Shown here: piece after piece, positions 60,363-64,000 of the stretch
Layout: the number at the start of each line of letters is the position of its first letter
How positions within the stretch are numbered: position 1 is the first letter of the stretch
Assembly: GCF_018588945.1 (NCBI RefSeq)
Contig: NZ_JAFIWA010000001.1
Coordinates: forward strand, 496,001 to 560,000
Source of the DNA: Microbacterium flavescens
GTDB lineage: Bacteria > Actinomycetota > Actinomycetes > Actinomycetales > Microbacteriaceae
Direction: 5' to 3'
DNA: 64,000 bases
Program-made: the position numbers and the translations under genes
Notes under the pieces: model-generated
The model's input: only the letters and a program-made list of their open reading frames with translations
The model's database searches: none
What the model was told of the DNA's origin: nothing

Positions 60363-61820
60363 ATGGAGTTCTACGGCGACCAGCCCGACGTCGACCTGAC
60401 GTATTCGGATGTGTTCCTCGTTCCCCGGCGATCATCGATCACCAGCCGGCTCGACGTCGACCTCTCGCCCGGGGACGGCACCACCGCGACCGTCCCGGTC
60501 GTCTCGGCGAACATGAACTCCGTCACGGGCGCCCGCCTCGCGGCCACCCTCGCCCGGCGCGGCGGCCTCGGTGTGCTGCCGCAGGACATGCCTCTGCAGG
60601 AGCTCGACGCTGCGATCCGGTGGGTCAAGGCGCAGCCGGTGCCGTGGGACACCCCGCTCGTCCTCCCGCCGCACGCCACGGTCGCCGACGCCGCGCGGCT
60701 GCTTCCGGCCACCGAGGGCCACGGCATCGTGGTGGCGGATGCCGCGTCCGGCCACCTCGACATCGATGACGTGCTCGGCATCGTGCCCGCCCTCCGGCTG
60801 GGCACGGCGCTGCCCGACGCACGCCTCGGCGATCTCGCCCGCGGGCGCGTCGCATCCGTCGACGCCGTCGACATCGAGAGCGCCCGGCATGCGTTCGACG
60901 TGATCGTCGCGGCCGGAGCCGAGACGGTCTGCGTGGTCGACCACGGTCACGTGGTCGGAACCCTCTCGCGGCGCAGCGGGCTCCGGTCGACCCTGTACCG
61001 CCCCGCCGTCGACGCGTCGGGACGCCTCATCGTCGCGGCCGCGGTCGGGATCAACGGCGACGTGGCGGCCAAGGCGCAGGCTCTCGCCGCCGCAGGCGTC
61101 GACGTTCTCGTGGTCGACACCGCTCACGGACACCAGGAGGGGATGCTGCGTGCCCTGCGCTCCGTGGCGGACCTCGATCTCGGCATCCCCATCGCTGCCG
61201 GCAATGTCGTGACCGCGGAAGGTGTGCACGACCTCGTGGCGGCCGGTGCCGACATCGTCAAGGTGGGCGTGGGACCGGGCGCCATGTGCACGACGCGCAT
61301 GATGACGGCCGTGGGCCGCCCGCAGTTCTCGGCCGTGCTCGAGACGGCCGAGGCCGCGCGCGTCATGGGCGCGCACGTGTGGGCGGACGGAGGAGTGCGC
61401 TACCCGCGCGACGTCGCCCTGGCGCTGGCCGCGGGCGCGGCATCCGTCATGATCGGCTCGTGGTTCGCGGGCACCATCGAGGCGCCCGGCGAGCTGCAGA
61501 CCGACGCGGCCGGCCGCACCTACAAGGAGTCGTGGGGCATGGCATCGACCAAGGCGGTGCACGATCGCTTCGGCCGGCTCGATCCCTACGAGCTCGCGCG
61601 CAAGGAGCTGTTCGCCGAAGGAATCTCGTCGTCCAAGATCTACCTCGACCCCCTTCGCCCGGGGCTCGAGGACCTGCTCGACATGATCACGTCGGGGGTG
61701 CGCTCGTCGTTCACCTACGCCGGCGCCTCGACCGTCGCCGAGTTCCACGACCGCGCGCGCGTCGGGCTGCAGTCCGCCGCGGGCTACGACGAAGGCAAGG
61801 CGCTCCCCGTCAGCTGGTAG
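60363..61820 (+). CDS. guaB1: GuaB1-family GMP reductase (IMP dehydrogenase-related)
   Basis: 485 residues from ATG 60363. TIM-barrel halves flank two CBS domains (about 95-205). The catalytic Cys309 is in VGVGPGAMCTTRMMT. The actinobacterial branch called GuaB1 was shown in mycobacteria to be a GMP reductase regulated by purine nucleotides, so the older name IMP dehydrogenase is probably wrong. It is divergent from kgd across 178 bases. Confidence 0.92.
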   Translation: MEFYGDQPDVDLTYSDVFLVPRRSSITSRLDVDLSPGDGTTATVPVVSANMNSVTGARLAATLARRGGLGVLPQDMPLQELDAAIRWVKAQPVPWDTPLVLPPHATVADAARLLPATEGHGIVVADAASGHLDIDDVLGIVPALRLGTALPDARLGDLARGRVASVDAVDIESARHAFDVIVAAGAETVCVVDHGHVVGTLSRRSGLRSTLYRPAVDASGRLIVAAAVGINGDVAAKAQALAAAGVDVLVVDTAHGHQEGMLRALRSVADLDLGIPIAAGNVVTAEGVHDLVAAGADIVKVGVGPGAMCTTRMMTAVGRPQFSAVLETAEAARVMGAHVWADGGVRYPRDVALALAAGAASVMIGSWFAGTIEAPGELQTDAAGRTYKESWGMASTKAVHDRFGRLDPYELARKELFAEGISSSKIYLDPLRPGLEDLLDMITSGVRSSFTYAGASTVAEFHDRARVGLQSAAGYDEGKALPVSW

Positions 61821-62922
61821 GCCGCGCACGCGCGCTTGCGTCGCGTCCTTCGGGTGCGTCGTCATCCGTGTCATCGTCCTCGTGCTCCGCGCGGATGCGG
61901 CGGCCGGCCTCGATGTCCTCCCGCTCCTTCTCGGCCGCTTTGTCGCTCTTGCGGGTGTCGCGCGGCGGCAGCTGGATGTCCTCCTCGGCTTCGATGCCCG
62001 CCTGCAGCTGGCGTCCTCGTTCCAGTTCGGCGTCGAACTCCGCGCCGAACAGCAGGGCGATGTTCGCGATCCACAGCCACAGCAGGAAGATGATCACGCC
62101 GGCCAGCGAGCCGTACGTGCGGTCGTAGTTCGAGAAGTTGGCGACGTAGATGCCGAACAGCAGCGACGCGACGCCGAGCAGGATGATCGCGAGCAGGGCA
62201 CCCAGGCTCATCCACCGGAACTTGGGCTGCTTCGCGTTGGGGTTCGCGTAGTAGAGGATCGCCACCATCAGGACGACGATGATCGCGAGCACGATCCACT
62301 TCGCGAACGACCAGACGGTGACGACCACCTCGCTGAGCCCCAGCGCCGAGCCGATCGCATCGGCGACGGGGCCCGAGACCACGAGGATGATGAGCGCGAG
62401 GCTGATCAGGACGATGCCGATGACCGTGATGAACAGCAGCGCGGGGACCAGCTTCCAGAACGGGCGGCCCTCGCGGATCTCGTAGATGCGGTTCATGCCG
62501 CGGCTGAACGCCTTCACGTACCCGGAGGCCGACCAGACGGCCAGTACGATTCCGGTGACCAGGGCGAAGCCGGCGGCAGGGGAGTCGGCGAAGCCCTCGA
62601 GCGGAGCGCGGACGGTCTCGGCCGCATCCGGCGCCACCTGCTCGACGATTCCCATGATCGCGTTGACGGCTTGGTCGCTCTGCCCCATGACGCCGAGGAT
62701 CGAGAAGACCGCGAGGAGCGCGGGGAAGAGCGCCAGCACGGCGTAGTAGGTCAGGGCGGCCGCGATGTCGGTGCACTCATCGGCGCCGAACTCGCGGATC
62801 GTCTTGGTGAGGACGTACTTCCAGGAGCGCTTCTCGATCTCGCGAGGCGTGTCCGGCTTGTCGGGGTGCTCGGGGTCGGGGGCGTTCTTGTCGTCCTTGC
62901 GATCCGTGTCGGTGGCGGTCAT
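61810..62922 (-). CDS. YihY/BrkB-family membrane protein
   Basis: 370 residues from ATG 62922. A charged N-terminus (1-40), six membrane helices between about 50 and 290 (TYYAVLALFPALLAVFSILG, AAGFALVTGIVLAVWSASGYVKAFSRGMNRIYEIREGRP, GVIIFLLWLWIANIALLFGAEFD) and a highly charged tail (about 295-370) fit the YihY family, formerly misnamed RNase BN. Its stop overlaps the guaB1 stop by 11 bases. Function unknown. Confidence 0.9.
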   Translation of the reverse strand: MTATDTDRKDDKNAPDPEHPDKPDTPREIEKRSWKYVLTKTIREFGADECTDIAAALTYYAVLALFPALLAVFSILGVMGQSDQAVNAIMGIVEQVAPDAAETVRAPLEGFADSPAAGFALVTGIVLAVWSASGYVKAFSRGMNRIYEIREGRPFWKLVPALLFITVIGIVLISLALIILVVSGPVADAIGSALGLSEVVVTVWSFAKWIVLAIIVVLMVAILYYANPNAKQPKFRWMSLGALLAIILLGVASLLFGIYVANFSNYDRTYGSLAGVIIFLLWLWIANIALLFGAEFDAELERGRQLQAGIEAEEDIQLPPRDTRKSDKAAEKEREDIEAGRRIRAEHEDDDTDDDAPEGRDASARARPTS

Positions 62923-63125
62923 GGCCTCTCCGCTCGTCGTAGGAGTCCGGCGAAGACGCCGGGCGACCATCCTGCGAGTCCGGCGGCTGCCGGGAGAGGG
63001 GGTTGACAGGGCACGGCGGGACGCGGCATCCGCTGTCGTAGACTTGTCGGCACAATGGACGACCCTCCTAGTTGCAGACGATCGCCCCACCGACCCTCCT
63101 CCCGTTCGATCGGGGGTGATGCGTG

Positions 63126-64000
63126 ATGGATTACGTCATGCTGGGCGTGGGGCTCCTGCTCACCGTCGGGACCGGGTTGTTCGTCGCGAGCGAGTTCGCG
63201 CTGGTCAACCTCGATCGCGCCGACCTCGAAGCTCGCCAGGCGGCCGGTGAGACCCGGCTGTCGATGACGATCAACGCGCTGAAGATCACCTCGACGCACC
63301 TGTCGAGCGCGCAGCTCGGCATCACGCTGACGACGCTGCTCACCGGTTACACGATGGAGCCGGCGATCTCGAATCTGCTGCGCCCCGTGTTCACGGCCTG
63401 GCGGCTGCCCGAGGGGCTCGTCAGCCCGCTGGCCGTGATCATCGCGGTCTCGGTCGCCACCATCTTCTCGATGATCATCGGCGAGCTGGTGCCCAAGAAC
63501 TTCGCGCTCGCGATTCCGCGGCAGACGGCGAAGCTCGTGATGCCGTTCCAGGTCGCGTTCACCACGGTCTTCCGCCCGGCGATCGTCGTGCTCAACGGGT
63601 CGGCCAACGGCGTGTTGCGCTCGGTCGGCATCGAGCCCAAGGAGGAGCTGTCGGGCGCCCGCACGGCGGAGGAGCTCTCGAGCCTCGTGCGCCGGTCCGC
63701 CAGTGCCGGCGTGCTCGAGGAGGACACCGCGTCGCTGCTCGACCGCAGCCTCACCTTCGCCCGGCTGAGCGCCGCCGACGTCATGACGCCGCGCCCCAGC
63801 GTGCATGCCCTCGCCGCCGACGACTCCGCCGAGGACGTCATCCAGCTCGCTCGGCGCACCGGTCACAGCCGGTTCCCGGTGTACGACGACTCGATGGACG
63901 ACATCACCGGCATCGTGCACCTCAAGGCGGCCGTCAGCGTTCCCCGCGAGCGCCGCACCGACGTGCCCGCCGCCGCGCTGGCCACCGAGCCGCTGCGGAT
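63126..64000 (+). CDS. CNNM-domain and CBS-domain transporter (hemolysin-C family), 3' end cut
   Basis: 291 residues visible from ATG 63126. A CNNM transmembrane domain (about 1-185; VASEFALVNLDRADLEA, SMIIGELVPKNFALA) is followed by the start of a CBS pair (DVMTPRPSVHALAADDSAEDVI). The family is thought to export or sense magnesium/cobalt. The CBS second half and any CorC domain lie beyond the window. Confidence 0.92.
   Translation, partial: MDYVMLGVGLLLTVGTGLFVASEFALVNLDRADLEARQAAGETRLSMTINALKITSTHLSSAQLGITLTTLLTGYTMEPAISNLLRPVFTAWRLPEGLVSPLAVIIAVSVATIFSMIIGELVPKNFALAIPRQTAKLVMPFQVAFTTVFRPAIVVLNGSANGVLRSVGIEPKEELSGARTAEELSSLVRRSASAGVLEEDTASLLDRSLTFARLSAADVMTPRPSVHALAADDSAEDVIQLARRTGHSRFPVYDDSMDDITGIVHLKAAVSVPRERRTDVPAAALATEPLR

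Noticed and set aside
56147-60769. Very long plus-strand open frame antisense to kgd
   Set aside because: Codon bias of GC-rich kgd leaves the opposite strand open. The product is Arg/Gly/Val/Leu-rich with no family, and kgd is unmistakable.
62923-63125. Magnesium (M-box) riboswitch before the CNNM transporter
   Set aside because: No characteristic long three-stem structure; the gap is short and no core motif was found.

Overview
The window reads as core chromosome of a high-GC actinomycete, most likely a Microbacterium-like member of the Microbacteriaceae. The reasons are the dense G+C-rich coding, the two WhiB regulators, MtrAB-LpqB, RshA-type anti-sigma, PdtaS, Kgd and GuaB1 proteins, the fused RmlC-RmlD protein and the many GTG starts and 4-base start/stop overlaps. 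Much of the gene order matches blocks known from mycobacteria (manA/whiB2/Rv3258-Rv3259; moxR/DUF58/SpoIIM/RDD; comF/hpf/secA; Rv3235; ParA-like/pdtaS/whiB1; aroA/rsgA/sigH/rshA). I see no tRNA, rRNA, CRISPR array, transposase or prophage gene. Taxonomy and synteny are my reading of protein sequences from memory, not a search.

Layout. 1-7.1 kb: a partial membrane protein, manA, whiB2, a giant membrane glycosyltransferase with its DUF5719 partner, a zincin-like protein and a DUF3499 protein. 7.1-10.4 kb: dTDP-rhamnose genes rmlA, rmlB and rmlCD, then ahcY. 12.0-13.9 kb: divergent RDD and SpoIIM membrane proteins. 13.9-20.9 kb: a stress/regulatory block (furA-katG, a small gene with a LuxR-LAL regulator, aqpZ) that appears to split the RDD/SpoIIM genes from the DUF58/MoxR/DUF4350/DUF4129 operon at 20.9-26.5 kb. 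26.7-32.4 kb: mtrA-mtrB-lpqB, comF and hpf. 32.4-36.5 kb: a coiled-coil protein, a DEAD-box helicase, a 34-residue ORF and a PadR regulator, lying between hpf and secA. 36.7-41 kb: secA and an AlaA-like aminotransferase. 41-45 kb: small conserved proteins, a SAF-domain protein and a CpaE/MinD-like ATPase. 45-51.7 kb: pdtaS, whiB1, a membrane protein, bcp, aroA-rsgA and sigH-rshA. 51.7-56.4 kb: lipid/glycerol genes (diacylglycerol kinase-like, FAD oxidase, TetR, glpD) around a very compact divergent promoter. 56.4-64 kb: kgd, guaB1, a YihY-like protein and a CNNM/CBS transporter cut by the window end.

Functionally the window joins envelope building (ManA, RmlABCD, the GT/DUF5719 pair, MtrAB-LpqB, SecA), redox defence (FurA-KatG, Bcp, SigH-RshA, WhiB1) and central metabolism (AhcY, AroA, Kgd, GuaB1, GlpD). 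The least explained items are: a small gene preceding a LuxR-LAL regulator, with CCTAAGG-type boxes upstream; a PadR gene with spaced operator repeats and a 34-residue ORF behind it; hairpin and palindrome elements in several gene gaps; an over-represented CGGCATCC/GGATGCCG oligomer; and a rhamnose epimerase domain with an apparently changed active-site position. No wholly new multi-gene defence or biosynthetic system is evident.
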